A stretch of 64,000 bases of DNA from CAWIJJ01 sp963836425 (GTDB taxonomy: Bacteria > Acidobacteriota > Terriglobia > Bryobacterales > Bryobacteraceae), in assembly GCA_963836425.1 (NCBI GenBank), contig CAWIJJ010000006.1:806001-870000 (forward strand). The letters are read 5' to 3'. The notes below the pieces were generated by a model. The model saw only the letters and a program-made list of their open reading frames with translations, had not been told where the DNA came from and did no database searches. Position numbers and translations under genes: made by a program. This document shows, one piece after another, positions 52,343 through 60,574 of the stretch. Positions within the stretch are counted from its first letter, which is position 1, and each line of letters opens with the position of its first letter.

Positions 52343-52700
52343 TCTCCTCGAGCGGACTTCCGTGTCGCGCGCGTGGAACCAGAAGACGGCCGGCGTGGTC
52401 CTGCTTTCGTTGGTCTTCCTCGTAGGCGCCGCCGCCGGGGCCGTTTTCATGGACTTGCGGGTGCATAACCGCGGAATCCCTTCCTTCGACACTGCCGAAG
52501 GCAAAATCGCCTATTTCGAGAAAATGCAGAAGGAACTCGATCTGACGCCGGAGCAGTCCGAACAGATTCAATCCGTTCTCAACGACTTCTGGCAGTACTA
52601 TCGAACCGTGCTCAGCGACAGCAAGCAGCGCGTCGAACAACTCCTGAACGAGGAACAACGCAAGAAATTCGAGCAACTCCTGCAACAGCAGTCGCGTTGA
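52332..52700 (+). CDS. CpxP/Spy-like periplasmic sensor-type protein
   Basis: A 122-residue protein: an N-terminal membrane anchor (TAGVVLLSLVFLVGAAAGAVFM) and a helical domain with the LTPEQSEQIQSVL motif (family LTxEQ), plus a long C-terminal coiled helix (KQRVEQLLNEEQRKKFEQLL). It resembles the heavy-metal-resistance/CpxP-Spy group that senses envelope stress. Co-transcription with an ECF sigma and anti-sigma supports an envelope-stress circuit. Confidence 0.75.
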   Translation: MSTNLLERTSVSRAWNQKTAGVVLLSLVFLVGAAAGAVFMDLRVHNRGIPSFDTAEGKIAYFEKMQKELDLTPEQSEQIQSVLNDFWQYYRTVLSDSKQRVEQLLNEEQRKKFEQLLQQQSR

Positions 52701-52759
52701 CCTGCCCTTTGCGGTTGACAAGGCGCTGGAGCGCGTGACCACAATGGTTTTTCCGGAGC

Positions 52760-53284
52760 ATGCGCCACTACTCGCCTTCCCTTCTGATTCCGGCCGTCGC
52801 TGCCGTCATCTGCCTCGCCTCGTGCGGCAACGAGCAAACGTTCCCGGTTCGAACCTACAATATGGGGGACCCGGTAGCGCTCGGCCGCCTGACCTACACC
52901 GTCTTCGAGACCCGCTGGTTGCCTCGCCTCGGCGAAGATCCCGTTCCCCGCATTCCTCAACACCGCTTTTTCCTGATTCGCGTCAGCGTCGCCAACAGCG
53001 GCTCTTCGGACACGCTGGCTCCGAACCTCACCATCGAGGACGCCAAAGGCAACGTGTACCAGGAAATCAGCAATGGCGAGGGTGTCCCGCAGTGGATCGG
53101 CTACCTGCGCCACATCAAGCCCGCCGACTCGGTGCAGGGCAATCTGCTGTTCGACGCTCCCCCGGGGGCATACAAGCTGCGCGTATGGGACGAGAACAGC
53201 GAGCGTGCGGCCCTGGTCACTATCCCGCTCTCGTTCAATTCGGAAGCGCCGAATGCGCTGCCGGAGCCGGTAAGACAGCAATAA
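52760..53284 (+). CDS. Lipoprotein with DUF4352-like immunoglobulin fold
   Basis: A 174-residue protein with a lipoprotein signal: IPAVAAVICLASCGNE, lipobox LASC. The mature part reads MGDPVALGRLTYTVFETRW, HRFFLIRVSVANSGSSDTLAPNLTIEDAKGN and GYLRHIKPADSVQGNLLFDAPPGAYKLRVWDE, the DUF4352 telokin-like pattern of an accessory domain. It is membrane-anchored in the periplasm. Function unknown. Confidence 0.8.
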   Translation: MRHYSPSLLIPAVAAVICLASCGNEQTFPVRTYNMGDPVALGRLTYTVFETRWLPRLGEDPVPRIPQHRFFLIRVSVANSGSSDTLAPNLTIEDAKGNVYQEISNGEGVPQWIGYLRHIKPADSVQGNLLFDAPPGAYKLRVWDENSERAALVTIPLSFNSEAPNALPEPVRQQ

Positions 53285-53349
53285 CGGTTCCAGGCGCCGC
53301 AAAAACGTACATACGCCGCCGGGGCGGTAGAATCGAGGAGTAGCTCGTT

Positions 53350-54558
53350 ATGCTTGCCTTTGCGGTCGCGTGGCTGTTTCTTCAGGCCGACCCCTATGCC
53401 GAGGGCCTCAAGGCGCTCGAAGAGGGAAAGTACGAGGCTGCGATACCGGCGTTCCAGAAAGCCATCCAAGCCGATTCCAAGGACTACACCGCCTACTTCA
53501 ACCTGGCCCTCGCGTATGGTTTCCTGAACCGCGATACGGAAGGCATCGCCGCCTACCGGAAAGCCCTCGAATTGAAGCCGGGCCTGTACGAGGCCGAATT
53601 GAATTGCGGGATTCTGCTCATGCGGCAGAAAAAGCCGGCCGAAGCGCTCCCGCTCTTTGCCGCCGCCGCCGGCCAGAAACCGGGCGAGTTCCGCCCGCAA
53701 CACTATCTCGCCCGCGCCCACTTGGAAACCGGCGACTTCCCGGCGGCCGAAGCCGGTTTCCGGCGCGCGCTCGAGCTCGATCCGAAATCCGCCGAATCCG
53801 AATTAGGCCTCGCACACGCGCTCGCCGGACAAGGCAACCTCGCCGGCGCCGCGCCCCACTTCCGCCAGGCCTCACAACTCGACCCGGAATACCGGGATTT
53901 CCTGCTCGAACTTGCCCAGCTCTACGAAAAGAACCACCAGACCGCCGAAGCCATGGCGATTTATCGCGAGTTCCCCGATAATCCCGCGGCTCAGGAGCAC
54001 CTTGGAACCCTCCTGCTCGACACCCGCCAGTACGCCGAGGCCATTCCCCGCCTGGAAGCCGCCTACTCCAGGGACGCCACCAACGCCAACCGGACCGCAC
54101 TGGCCGCCGCCTACCTCTTCAATAACCAGCTCGACAAGGCCCTTCCCCTCATCGAGCAGGCTGTCGCCGCCGAACCGGACCAGTACGACCTGCGCATGAT
54201 GTACGGCCGCGCACTCCGCGATCGAAGGCAGTTCCCCGCCGCCGCCGCGCAGTTTGAGCAGGCCGCGCGCCTGAAACCCTCCGACGCCAAAACCTGGAAT
54301 GAGTTGGGCACCGTTCTCTATATGTCCGACGCCTACCAGCAGGCGCTCGCCGCTTTCGACCGCGCCCGCGACCTGGGAGAGAACACCGCCGGCAACTGGT
54401 TTCTCCGCGCCATCATTCTGGATCGAACGAAACAGGCCAAACCGGCCCTGGACGCCTATCGGCACTTTCTCACACTGAGCGACGGCAAAAGCCCCGACCA
54501 GGAGTTTCAGGCGCGGCAAAGAATTCGTATCCTCGAAAAAGAGGAGGCGAAACGCTGA
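53350..54558 (+). CDS. TPR repeat protein
   Basis: A 402-residue protein built almost entirely of tetratricopeptide repeats: YAEGLKALEEGKYEAAIPAFQKAI, YTAYFNLALAYGFLNRDTEGIAAYRKAL, FRPQHYLARAHLETGDFPAAEAGFRRALEL, AESELGLAHALAGQGNLAGAA and further units at regular 34-residue spacing, about 10-11 in all. A short hydrophobic N-terminus (LAFAVAWLFLQADP) suggests export. It starts a three-gene unit whose members overlap at their ends; probably a periplasmic scaffold. Confidence 0.88.
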   Translation: MLAFAVAWLFLQADPYAEGLKALEEGKYEAAIPAFQKAIQADSKDYTAYFNLALAYGFLNRDTEGIAAYRKALELKPGLYEAELNCGILLMRQKKPAEALPLFAAAAGQKPGEFRPQHYLARAHLETGDFPAAEAGFRRALELDPKSAESELGLAHALAGQGNLAGAAPHFRQASQLDPEYRDFLLELAQLYEKNHQTAEAMAIYREFPDNPAAQEHLGTLLLDTRQYAEAIPRLEAAYSRDATNANRTALAAAYLFNNQLDKALPLIEQAVAAEPDQYDLRMMYGRALRDRRQFPAAAAQFEQAARLKPSDAKTWNELGTVLYMSDAYQQALAAFDRARDLGENTAGNWFLRAIILDRTKQAKPALDAYRHFLTLSDGKSPDQEFQARQRIRILEKEEAKR

Positions 54559-55004
54559 TGGCTGGATTTTCCCTGACGTGCCTGCTTGCAGTGCTCCTGG
54601 CGGCCGCAACGCCGGCCCGGGGTGATCTCAAGAAAGCGATGGCCGAGCAGGATCTCGAAAAGCGTTCCGGCCTGGCCCTCGAGAATGCCAATGCCGCGTT
54701 CAAGACCATGCGCGCGGATTACCAGGACGGGAAGGCGCAGAAACTCTCCGCCGGCATTGCCGAGATTCAGGAGTCGGTGGAACTGGCAGCTACTTCCCTG
54801 GAACAGACCGGCAAAAATCCCCGCAAGAGCCCCAAATGGTTCAAGCGGGCCGAAATCTCCACGCGCGACCTGCTTCGCCGCCTCGACTCGTTCCAGCGTG
54901 AAATGGCTTTCGATGACCGCAGCAAACTTGACCCGCTTAAAACCAAGGTGCAGCAGATTCACGAGGATCTGCTGCTCGGATTGATGGAGGGCAAACGCAA
55001 ATGA
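54558..55004 (+). CDS. Secreted helical protein of unknown function
   Basis: A 148-residue protein with a signal peptide (FSLTCLLAVLLAAATPARG) and an all-helical mature region rich in Lys, Gln and Glu. No family recognised. Its ATG shares the A of the TPR gene stop (TGATG), with AGGAGG upstream, and its own stop overlaps the next gene by 4 nt (ATGA). It probably acts with the TPR protein. Confidence 0.7.
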   Translation: MAGFSLTCLLAVLLAAATPARGDLKKAMAEQDLEKRSGLALENANAAFKTMRADYQDGKAQKLSAGIAEIQESVELAATSLEQTGKNPRKSPKWFKRAEISTRDLLRRLDSFQREMAFDDRSKLDPLKTKVQQIHEDLLLGLMEGKRK

Positions 55005-55660
55005 CACGAGCCGCCTGGATTTTACTGCTCGCCGTTCCCCTGCTGGCCCAGCCGCGCCGCGACTTTCTCACCACCGACGAAGCGGAACAGATTCGCGAAG
55101 CGCAGGAACCGAATGCCCGGGTGACGGTGTACGCCAAATTCGCCAGCGATCGCGTGCAGCTTGTCAAAAGCCTGATCGCCAAAGACCGGGCCGGCCGCTC
55201 CACCATGATCCACGACGCCCTCGACGATTACTCCCGCATTCTCGACGCCATCGACGAGGTCACTGATGAGGCCCTGGCGCGCGGGGCTGACCTCAAAGTC
55301 GGGCTTAACGCCCTGGCCAAAGTCGAACGAGAATCGCTCCCTGTCCTTAAATCGATTCAGGACAGCGCGCCGAAAGACCTGGACCGCTACGAATTCGCGC
55401 TCCACACTGCCATTGAAACCACCTCAGACAGCCTGGAACTGGCCGAGGGCGATCTGGGCCAGCGCACCAAAGATGCCGAAGCCCGCGAGGAACGGGAAAA
55501 GAAGGCCATGGAGCAGGCCATGACCCCGACCGAACTCGAAGGCAAGAAGGCCGAGGAAAAACAGGCCGCCGCGAAGGCCGCCGAACAGGCTAAACCGCAG
55601 CGCAAGCCGCCCACCCTGCTGCGCCCCGGCGAAAAGGCCCCCGAGAAGAAAAAGCAATAA
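55001..55660 (+). CDS. Secreted helical protein with basic coiled tail, unknown function
   Basis: A 219-residue protein: signal peptide (RAAWILLLAVPLLAQ), a helical region (FLTTDEAEQIREAQEPNARVTVY ... SLIAKDRAG) and a long C-terminal segment rich in Glu/Lys/Ala (EAREEREKKAMEQ...), ending in a Pro/Lys-rich tail. No named family recognised. Third gene of the TPR unit, overlapping the gene before it. It is convergent with the next gene, 17 nt away. Confidence 0.7.
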   Translation: MTRAAWILLLAVPLLAQPRRDFLTTDEAEQIREAQEPNARVTVYAKFASDRVQLVKSLIAKDRAGRSTMIHDALDDYSRILDAIDEVTDEALARGADLKVGLNALAKVERESLPVLKSIQDSAPKDLDRYEFALHTAIETTSDSLELAEGDLGQRTKDAEAREEREKKAMEQAMTPTELEGKKAEEKQAAAKAAEQAKPQRKPPTLLRPGEKAPEKKKQ

Positions 55661-55677
55661 CGGGAGCCGCATCCTCG

Positions 55678-57465
55678 CTACTGCGCCGAAAACACCCGGT
55701 ACGTGCCGCGCGCGAGCGGCGTCTCGAACACCGTAGTGTTGCCTGCCTGCTGGCCGGTCAACTCCTCCCCGGTTTCAAGGTCCCGCAGCCGCGTGATCCG
55801 TCTCTCCGCGACGATGCGTGCCTGCACCGGTTCCTCGGCGAAGGATTCCACGATGAATTTGTCGTTGTCATACGCGAACAGGCTGACCATGGCGGGCGCG
55901 TCCAGCCGCACGTACATGTCTTTTGCGAGCACGTCCCGGATTGCCCGCAGCACCGGCTGCGGATACCGGTACAACTCGCCCTCCGCCTGCGGAATCGTCA
56001 GAACATACAGCACGCCCTTGGAGTACTTTCCAGAGAGCAGGATGGGCGTGCCCGAGGTCCGGTTGGGCGAGGTAAAAGCGCTCACCACTTCCCAGGAGTC
56101 GTTCGTGAAATAGCGGATCTCCGGAATCAGAATATCGCTGTCGAGTTTCTGCCCGCGCGGGAACCGCCCGGTAAATTCGCGCGTGGCCACGGTCTGGCCC
56201 GTGTACTCGAGTTCGATGATGTCCTCAATGCCTTTTCCCTGTAGCGCTTTGAGCAGCCCCGAAGTGATTACTACCGTTTTGCCGTCCGTCAGCTGTTTCT
56301 TGATCCTGGTCACGATGGCGGGGTCGGATTTCGCCTGCTCGGTGAGCAGAATGGTCTTCTCTTCCGCCGGGAACTCGGGAACGATGTCCATCGGAATGCC
56401 GATCATCCCCAGATAGCTTGGAAGGTGATCTTCGCCCGAGGAGTGGTAGGGTTTGTAAGATTTGACGCCCACCGGCTTGCCCAGTTGGCCCAGGAACTTG
56501 TCCACCCGCTCGAAGACCGGCCCCGCCAGTTTGGCGGCGCGGGAATCCGGGAGCGGCGACCCATCGGGATTCCTGCCCGGCGTGTAAATCGCGCCGATAT
56601 TGAAGATGGTGATCTCGGGCGCTTTGGCGAACAGGGTCAGCCAGAGTTGCTCCTCAAACCGGTTCGGCAGGTTCATGCCGCCCTGGTCCACCCAGCCGCC
56701 CAGATTGCCGCCGGGCTTCAGGTTATCGAAATAGCGGACGATCGAATACCCGTGGTATTGCTGAAGGTGCTGGTTTCCGCTTGGATCCCGGGTTTCGGTG
56801 CCGGTGTAGATGCCGTCGAAGATCCGCGGCTCGGTCTCCAGATTGAAACCGAGATTCTGAAAGTGGTCGTACCAGTTCGGGTACTTGATCACGATCCGCA
56901 CCTTTGGATTCACGGCCTTTGCCGGGCCGATTACGAGATTGCGCGCCGCCTCGTCCATCTGCGCCAGCCGGAATTCGGTCCATGAGCGATTGCCCTTGGC
57001 GGCGATGTCGGAGTCGGCCTTGCAGTCGGTGAAGAAAAAGTCGTCCAGGATGAATTCGTCGAAATTCCGGGCCGTGAACTCCACGACTTTCTTCAGCATC
57101 GCGCGGTGTTCGGGATTGGAATAGCAGTAGGTCTCGAACTGGTTTCGTTCGCTGATCGTGACCGTAATCCCGCCCGCGACTTTCACCCCTTTGCCGAGAA
57201 AGAACTTCTTGGCCAGGTCGAGCGTAGCCTGATCCACCACCACCGTATCGCGGTGCGTCTCCAGGTAGATCTTGTCCACCTTCATGTTCTTCGAAACGGC
57301 TGCCCAGTGGCTCTCGAGCCACGCCGGGTCCTTCATCTGCTGGGTTTCGTAAACCCGGCTGTAGAGGGCGACATCGAAATTCTTGTAATTATTGCCGCCC
57401 GCCAGGGCGACTGCCGCGGCCACCGGAAGAAGACATGCAAGGCGAAGCTGGACCGATCGTTTCAT
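55678..57465 (-). CDS. Large secreted protein, glycoside-hydrolase-like TIM barrel
   Basis: A protein of about 595 residues with a signal peptide (SVQLRLACLLPVAAAVALAGG). The first 330 residues read like a TIM-barrel glycosidase: KIYLETHRDTVVVDQ, KVAGGITVTISERN, FDEFILDDFFFTDCK (an Asp-Asp motif as in catalytic strands), PNWYDHFQNLGF, FDGIYTGTETRD. A C-terminal beta-rich region with IVAERRITRLRDLETGEEL resembles an accessory domain. The exact family is not recognised. The start at 57465 is 6 nt past an AGGAGG; the ORF extends to 57513 without need. The downstream side is convergent with the TPR operon. Confidence 0.7.
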   Translation of the reverse strand: MKRSVQLRLACLLPVAAAVALAGGNNYKNFDVALYSRVYETQQMKDPAWLESHWAAVSKNMKVDKIYLETHRDTVVVDQATLDLAKKFFLGKGVKVAGGITVTISERNQFETYCYSNPEHRAMLKKVVEFTARNFDEFILDDFFFTDCKADSDIAAKGNRSWTEFRLAQMDEAARNLVIGPAKAVNPKVRIVIKYPNWYDHFQNLGFNLETEPRIFDGIYTGTETRDPSGNQHLQQYHGYSIVRYFDNLKPGGNLGGWVDQGGMNLPNRFEEQLWLTLFAKAPEITIFNIGAIYTPGRNPDGSPLPDSRAAKLAGPVFERVDKFLGQLGKPVGVKSYKPYHSSGEDHLPSYLGMIGIPMDIVPEFPAEEKTILLTEQAKSDPAIVTRIKKQLTDGKTVVITSGLLKALQGKGIEDIIELEYTGQTVATREFTGRFPRGQKLDSDILIPEIRYFTNDSWEVVSAFTSPNRTSGTPILLSGKYSKGVLYVLTIPQAEGELYRYPQPVLRAIRDVLAKDMYVRLDAPAMVSLFAYDNDKFIVESFAEEPVQARIVAERRITRLRDLETGEELTGQQAGNTTVFETPLARGTYRVFSAQ

Positions 57466-57576
57466 CCGCATCCTCCTGGGACTTCCGGACCTGCGGCCGG
57501 AGAATCGGGGCAAAAACGCCGGTTTTGTCCCTTCGCCGAGAGTAGCTCAATTGCGCGGTCGAACTCCAGCGCGCCC

Positions 57577-59574
57577 TTACCGCAGCACCGCGCTCGCTTC
57601 CGCCTCGGCAACCAGCCGGTCCGCGTCCTTCCGCAGCAGCATCCGTTCGCTGACCGCCTGTTCGGCCGCCGCGCGAATCTTCTCCACCCAGGCCTCATGC
57701 GTGCCGTAGCGCTCCTTGAGCGAGGGCCGCGGATCCCCCGCCGCCAGCCGCTCCGCACGCGTGGTCGCGAACGGGACGTATCCTCCGGAAAGCCCGCAGA
57801 TCCTCCCGCGGTCGAACCCCGCGGCCGTGACGTTCCACCCCAGGTACGTGCCGAGCGGCGCCTGCCGCAGTACGGAAGGCACGCCGCCGACGTCCGTGCC
57901 GTCCGCGTCCACTTTTGGCACCAGCATCGGGATCGCCTGCTTCACCACTCCCGGCTCCCGTGTGATCACACCGGAAAGATCATTGGCGCGGAACTCGGGG
58001 CCGAAGTCCCGGTCGAGAACGACGTTCACCAGCCCGTCCGGCGATGGCACGCCCGGAATCGGCGGAAACCCGATCGCTTCTGCCGTGGCCGGCGCCAGCT
58101 CGCCGCGCGCCAGCGTCGGATAGCGGCTCGGAGGCGGCTCGATTCCGCGCGTTACCCAATCCACCAGCGCCACGTTCAAGGCGCGCATCGTGTCCGATTC
58201 CGGATTCGGATTTCCCGCCAGCACGCAGCCTCTCGCCGGGGCGCTCGCGCTCCGGAATCCGCCTCCACCGCCGCCATGTGTTGTCCCCGGGAAGAAATAG
58301 CGCCGCACATTGGCCGGCAGCGGAATGTCGGCCGCGGCGTCTGTTCCCACCAGGCCGGGCGACTCCCAGAGAAACCAGAATTCCACCCCGCCAAACGTTT
58401 CCATCACCTTCGGACACGTTTTCGATTTGGTGCAGCGGTCCAGCAGGCCGGCCGTGGTCCGCCCCCGGCGCCGGTCGTTGTAGTCGCTCCACCACAGCAC
58501 CGCCTCGCTCCCCATATCGTAGGGGCGCGAATGCCCTCCGGCGACGGCGAAGCGGAAGTTCAGGGCCAGTTGGCGGGCCGCAATGTGGGGCAGCACCCCG
58601 TCCCAGACAATCCGCCCGCCCTCATCCTGGTTGAACCCCAGATGGATAAAACTGCGGATGAAATTGCCGGACTGCGAATCCCCGCGGCTCACCGCCCAGC
58701 GGATCGCTCCCGCCACCGGATTCGGCGTGCCGGTGTCGTCTTTTTCGGCGTAGCGGAGGAAGGAATTCAGGTCGCGTGTGGCGGCGTAGCCGATCCCCAG
58801 GACCAGCGGGTCCTTTGCCGTGAACACCAGGATGTACTCCGAATCCGGGTCGAAGCCGCCCTCGACGCACAGCCTGGAAGGATCGGGAACTCCCGGAAAC
58901 GGCTTGGCCGTGCAGTCGGCAAATGCCCACCCTGCCGCCGGAACGGGCGACGGCGGCGCATCCGGAGCGCTTCGCCGCGTGAGGCTGGCCTTGCGTGTAT
59001 CGAGCGTCAGGGGCCTCTGGTAAGTCAACCCGGCGAACTGGGTCTGCGCAAGCGGCACGGTGTTGGTTCCCGGGGGGATATCGATGAGGCGCAGCAGCAC
59101 CGGACCCGTCAGGGGCGAGCCGTCGCGCTTGCGGGCAACCGGCACCGTCAGACTTTGCAGCTTGGAATCCGCGGGGATATCGCCCTGCCAGCCGCTCACC
59201 ACATTCACGTGCCCTTCCTCCCAACCCGTAGGAGCGCCGTTGCCGCGATTCGCAACATTGTAATAGAGCACTCCGCTCGCCTTCTTCATATCCAGCGGCT
59301 TTGCCAGATCGAAGGTGCCCGAATACTCCACCATCCCGCGGCTGTTCCGGGGCGCAAATTCGAGATCCGTGATGATCCTGTTTCGCGGATCCCGCGGGTC
59401 CAGTTCGCCGTAGAAACGGCCGCTAACCCGTTCGTATGCACCGGCATCGCCGAAGGTGCGGCCGCGAAAGGCGGGAGATTCGCGCTGCCCGATCACGATC
59501 CGCGTCACCCGCGCCTGGGTTCCGGCCGAGCACAGCAGAATCAGCGCACCGGTCACGCCGAGCCGTTTTGACAT
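57577..59574 (-). CDS. Secreted alpha/beta hydrolase-domain protein (Abhydrolase_10 type)
   Basis: A 665-residue protein with signal peptide (LGVTGALILLCSAGTQA). Early repeat-like strands (RIVIGQRESPAFRGRTFGDAGAYERVSGRFYGELDP) are typical of this family. The nucleophile elbow is SRGDSQSGNFIRSF, matching the family G-x-S-Q-S-G form, followed by a His region PGTTHGGGGGGF. It presumably cleaves an ester or lactone in the periplasm; substrate unknown. ATG 59574 begins right before the signal peptide, and the longer open frame lacks similarity. Confidence 0.82.
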   Translation of the reverse strand: MSKRLGVTGALILLCSAGTQARVTRIVIGQRESPAFRGRTFGDAGAYERVSGRFYGELDPRDPRNRIITDLEFAPRNSRGMVEYSGTFDLAKPLDMKKASGVLYYNVANRGNGAPTGWEEGHVNVVSGWQGDIPADSKLQSLTVPVARKRDGSPLTGPVLLRLIDIPPGTNTVPLAQTQFAGLTYQRPLTLDTRKASLTRRSAPDAPPSPVPAAGWAFADCTAKPFPGVPDPSRLCVEGGFDPDSEYILVFTAKDPLVLGIGYAATRDLNSFLRYAEKDDTGTPNPVAGAIRWAVSRGDSQSGNFIRSFIHLGFNQDEGGRIVWDGVLPHIAARQLALNFRFAVAGGHSRPYDMGSEAVLWWSDYNDRRRGRTTAGLLDRCTKSKTCPKVMETFGGVEFWFLWESPGLVGTDAAADIPLPANVRRYFFPGTTHGGGGGGFRSASAPARGCVLAGNPNPESDTMRALNVALVDWVTRGIEPPPSRYPTLARGELAPATAEAIGFPPIPGVPSPDGLVNVVLDRDFGPEFRANDLSGVITREPGVVKQAIPMLVPKVDADGTDVGGVPSVLRQAPLGTYLGWNVTAAGFDRGRICGLSGGYVPFATTRAERLAAGDPRPSLKERYGTHEAWVEKIRAAAEQAVSERMLLRKDADRLVAEAEASAVLR

Positions 59575-59600
59575 GGAGTTTATTGTAATGCGGATGGGAG

Positions 59601-59624
59601 CGGCCCCATCCGAGTATGGGGCCG
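59601..59624. promoter_or_regulatory. 9-bp stem inverted repeat upstream of the hydrolase gene
   Basis: cggccccat (59601-59609) and atggggccg (59616-59624) pair over nine bases with a 6-nt loop; on the plus strand TTT follows. It lies 27 nt before the hydrolase start and may be a regulatory hairpin in its leader or a terminator for plus-strand transcripts. Confidence 0.4.
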
Positions 59625-59900
59625 TTTCCGGGAAACGCGCAAATCGAGATGCGACCCCACCTCCCGAGAATCTAGGACGCGAACATGAGAACTTGAACCT
59701 GATCTGGGGCCGCAATACCAATATCGGCCGAATTTACTTTAGATAACAGTCCTGAAATCCCAAAAAAGTACCAGGTGGTTCCAGTCCAGGCGGCTAGGTG
59801 GCCGCGCCGCGCCACGCAGACCTGCTGTGCGGAGTGAGGTCCGTACCTGGTGCCGACTAGATGCGGACTGCGGGGAGTAATCCTGAATATTTCTCATGGG
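59625..59900. other. Island boundary region without a gene
   Basis: No supported gene. It holds the left copy of the ggggagtaatcc repeat (59872-59883) and otherwise nothing recognisable. Confidence 0.4.
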
Positions 59901-59914
59901 TGTACAATTGTACA
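59901..59914. promoter_or_regulatory. Perfect 14-bp palindrome tgtacaattgtaca, probable BrnA operator
   Basis: An exact palindrome ending 3 nt before the GTG start of brnT. BrnA is known to autorepress brnTA through inverted repeats in its promoter; this is the only palindrome in the gap. Its closeness to the start suggests that a bound BrnA would block transcription start or translation. Confidence 0.65.
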
Positions 59915-59917
59915 TAC

Positions 59918-60202
59918 GTGCTGACAGAATGGGATCCCGGCAAAGCGCGACTGAACGTTAGGAAACACGGCGTTTCCTTTGCCGATGGCGTGGCTTCGCT
60001 CGAAGATGAGGGAGCGCTGACAATGCGAGATCCCTTTTCTGATGACGAAGAGCGCTGGGTGACGATGGGTCGTGACGTCTTGGGGCGCGTACTCGTTGTT
60101 GTCTACACTTGGCGCGGCGAAAGTGTGCGCCTGATTTCGGCACGAAAGGCGACGGCGCGTGAACGCCGAAGATACGAGGATGCAAATGAAACGCGAATAT
60201 GA
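59918..60202 (+). CDS. brnT: BrnT-family RelE-like toxin
   Basis: A 94-residue type II toxin with ribonuclease fold. The family signature is present: EWDPGKARLNVRKHGVSFADGVASLEDEGALTM near the N-terminus and WVTMGRDVLGRVLVVVYTWRGESVRLISARKATARERRRYE at the C-terminus; the strongly conserved KHGVSF and ISARKATxxER motifs are intact. The start is GTG 59918, right after the palindrome. It overlaps brnA by 17 nt. No lesion is visible, so the toxin is probably functional. Confidence 0.9.
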   Translation: MLTEWDPGKARLNVRKHGVSFADGVASLEDEGALTMRDPFSDDEERWVTMGRDVLGRVLVVVYTWRGESVRLISARKATARERRRYEDANETRI

Positions 60203-60440
60203 TTTTTCGAACGCGAAGCGTGGGCCGGTAATTCCGGTTCCCAAGGGAAAAACGAGGATCACAATCCGGTTGGACGAGGACGTGATCTCTTGGTTCCGGA
60301 CTCAGGTAGAGAAGGCGGGTGGCGGCAACTACCAAAGCCTCATCAACGACGCCTTACGGCAACACATCGCCCAGGCGCGCGAACCCCTGGAGGAAACGCT
60401 TCGAAGAGTAGTCCGGGAGGAAATCAAGCGGGCGAGTTAG
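60186..60440 (+). CDS. brnA: BrnA-family antitoxin (ribbon-helix-helix)
   Basis: An 84-residue antitoxin. YDFSNAKRGPVIPVPKGKTRITIRLDEDVISWFRTQVEKAGGGNYQSLINDALRQHI is the BrnA consensus: the toxin-binding N-terminal part, then the DNA-binding ribbon-helix-helix. ATG 60186 was chosen because GAGG lies 6 nt upstream and family members start MK-x-EYDFS. It should neutralise BrnT and repress the operon through the palindrome at 59901-59914. Confidence 0.9.
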   Translation: MKREYDFSNAKRGPVIPVPKGKTRITIRLDEDVISWFRTQVEKAGGGNYQSLINDALRQHIAQAREPLEETLRRVVREEIKRAS

Positions 60441-60463
60441 TGAGTCTTCCGGGGCGTCAGCGT

Positions 60464-60548
60464 TCAATGTCGGAAGGTGAATTCAGGGGAGTAATCCGGC
60501 GGAGATTGGCTTTATCAATGTCGGAAGCCGACTTGTCGGGACTAATCC
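60464..60548. repeat. Imperfect tandem repeat, 51-bp period, two copies
   Basis: tcaatgtcggaag occurs identically at 60464-60476 and 60515-60527; the matching continues imperfectly to the (g/c)taatcc ends at 60497 and 60548. It lies in the gap between brnA and the AbiGi-like gene. Confidence 0.7.
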
Positions 60549-60574
60549 TAAGGACCCACGTTGCCCCGGACTTC

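Larger units (their letters stand above)
59872..60497. repeat. 12-bp direct repeats ggggagtaatcc flanking brnTA
   Basis: Identical copies at 59872-59883 and 60486-60497 bracket the whole brnTA module including its palindrome. A third, one-base-different copy (cgggactaatcc) is at 60537-60548. This may mark a past recombination or insertion event. Confidence 0.6.

Noticed and set aside
57106..59571. 821-codon plus-strand open frame
   Set aside because: Antisense to two good secreted-enzyme genes with signal peptides; His/Arg/Pro-rich composition without domains. A high-GC shadow frame.
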